Origin: Lumbricus rubellus | Taxonomy: Eukaryota > Annelida > Clitellata > Crassiclitellata > Lumbricidae | Direction of reading: 5' to 3' | NCBI GenBank assembly: GCA_945859605.1 | Contig: OX243811.1 | Span: forward strand, 53,478,494-53,542,493 | Length of the DNA stretch: 64,000 nt | In this document: positions 36,001 to 39,151 of the stretch, piece after piece | How positions within the stretch are numbered: the first letter of the stretch is position 1 | Layout: each line of letters opens with the position of its first letter | Notes under the pieces: generated by a model | Told to the model about the DNA's origin: nothing | Seen by the model: the letters and a program-made list of their open reading frames with translations, nothing else | Database searches by the model: none | Position numbers and translations under genes: made by a program

Positions 36001-38773
36001 TATATGAAAAAAATTGACAATTTGGGCAGGATGTAACACAATTATTTTATTATGATGTCTATAAATAACATCAAACATTCTATTTTGATTCAATTATGAC
36101 AATTTCATATCCTTTTAGTTAGTCAAATTTTGGCCTTGTGGCCCCCTAAAGTCCTTCAGCTAAGAAAAAGTGGCCCTCGTGTCCTCCAACTTAGAAAAGG
36201 TGGCCCTAACTTCAAAAAAGGTAGGAAACCATTGCTCTAAGTACTATAATAACATAATTTATAAAATTACTCTCTTTCAGACTGATCGCCACTACAAATT
36301 AACTTCAAGTTTTGTTGCGGCCAATTCGCCAATACCTACATAGAGATATTGTACACATATATTGCGACATGGCTCCCGTACAAAACTTGAGAAATGCCTG
36401 AAGTAGACCAATTATTGAACTTGACATAACACCACATGGACTTTTAAGTGGCTTAAAACACATGATTTGTTTAAGAGCCACCGTAATCAACACCAGAGCA
36501 ATTTCAAACCAACACCTAAAATAAAGATTTATGAAAAATGCAACCTACAGATTCATTTTCATTTTCAGATTCAATTTAGTTGTCACTTTTACAGCAGTCA
36601 ATATTCGGATAATTATTTAGCTAGTTTCAATTTCCTCCTTTCTCCATAATTTTTCAAACTTAGAATGCAAAGTATACTGGAAATTCACTAAATTAAGCAA
36701 GTGTGCTCGTCTGTGCTGCCGCGTAATTTTGACAAATTACTTGACTAGAATTTTTACAATACCAGGACACCTGACAAATACCATGTGATGTTAGTGCAAG
36801 AAGTAGCCTGATAAAATTTGCCATCAAATTGTCCTCCCATCATAATGCAATTATCTTCCTGAGGACTTAAGAAATAGCCCATCAATCGCTTCAAGCTCAA
36901 ACCATTGTTATACCACCGTCTACTGTATAATTCAATTCTATTAACTCAATGTTTCACTCTAATTTTCTTTATGTAAACATCAAAATGATTGTATCATCTT
37001 CATATATTAACTTCTTAAATGAACCAATTGAATATTTAGTTGTTCTAGTTGAAAATTTATGCTGAATCATTCACCTACATAAATGTTGCACATAAGTTAC
37101 AGCTAGATTGTATCAGTGACTGTAACATGTTGTGCTTCTCATATGTTCGTGCTGATGAGAGCATGCCGAGAAGTGAGACTTTCTCAATCAATCGGTCAAG
37201 AAAATCACAAGTTAACGACAAGAAGTTACAGAAGAGAAGACATTAAACTGTAAATCATTTCTTCAACAACATTGAAACAAATATGTAAAAAAACAGAAAC
37301 TTACCTCTTTGATAGATGGAGGTAAGGTACTTATCTGAAAATTAAACACAGTACAATTAAAACACCTTTCCAACTGAAGAATGTATGAAAGCGCAGTAAT
37401 CTTCAAGTAAAAAGAAATATCCACGCAAATATGCGACACATCCCCTGCAACTTTTGAACAATGCTGCTCTATAAATGCAAACAATAGATAGGTCGATTGT
37501 TACAATTTAAGCCTAAACAGATAGCAATATAGATCTACTAAACGGATTAATTAGTTACTTCCAAAAATATTTTTAAAAGAATCTACAAAATACGTAAGCT
37601 TCAAGAATACAAGAAAGATGACAACATCTGATTGTTCACAAGATACAAGCACTGGCAGTAATATATTTCCTACGAATGACGATGTCAAATAGAAGCAGTT
37701 CACCTGGAGTCTGCAAAGGTCCAGACGTATGTTCCCTTCCTCACGACACTTATTTAGAACTTTCGACAGATCCTGAAGACACAAAACACATGCAAATGTT
37801 CAACCATTCTACTAAACCAGAATATCTTTTGACACATTCTCAGTTACAGTACAAAAAAGCTGTGTAAAACACCAACTCTTATAATACTATAAATAAAAAT
37901 AATATTGTCACCGCTCTAATATATTGTAACAATGATGTTCTTACTTCTTAATAATTCTTATATTTTAATATTCTAATATTAGAACTGTTAATAGCAACAT
38001 TAAATAATTCAAACTACTAAGATTACACGAAATAGTAGTAGCAATGACTGTAGCATACCAGAACAAGTTTAACAGGAATCAAATTCAACTGTATGACACC
38101 CTGAAAGGTGTCCATCTGTCCTGTACCTGGTTTACCCCAGAGAATGAAAGACTCAGCCAACCATATGAGGCAAGTGGATATCAAACCCAGAGTCCCACAT
38201 CCTTCTGATCTCTCAATAATCACCTGACACCTATGATTTAATCAACTTTAATCTAAGTAAAGACCCTAATCATTATGCACTTGGCATCAATCAAAATGGT
38301 CTTCAATAGGAATCCAATGCATAATCAGTATCTAAACATTGGCAGCTAGGATAGTGATTGAGTAATATCTTAATATTTTGAAGTCTTAGCTAACATTGTT
38401 TTTCAGAGAATACTGGACCATTTTGCGAATTTGCAATCTATCATAGTGATACCCCTGGATGGTAAATTATCCACAGCAATCGACTCAACTTAACCCTTTG
38501 ACTTGCCAGCGCGCTTTAAAGCGCGGTTTTCTATAAAGGATGTATTTTGACTTGCCAGCGCGCTTTAAAGCGCGCTTTTCTATAAGGATGTATTTCGACC
38601 GCATATATACATATTTACATACATATACATACATGTATACATACATATATACATACATACATACATACATATATACATACCCGGTACATACATATAATAT
38701 ACATACATACATACATGCAATCATACATATATACATACATACATACATACATATACATACATACATAAATACA

Positions 38774-38807
<34 letters not shown>

Positions 38808-38911
38808 CATACATACATACATACATGCAAATATATATATATATATATATATACATACACACATATATACATACATATATACATACATACATACATATAT
38901 ACATACATACA

Positions 38912-38944
<33 letters not shown>

Positions 38945-39117
38945 GCATACATACATACATACATACATATATACGTACATACACATATATATATAATTAT
39001 ATAAATATATACATACACATATATACATACATACATACATACATACATACATACATACACATATATACATATATATATATAATTATATAAATATATACAT
39101 ACACATATATACATACA

Positions 39118-39151
<34 letters not shown>

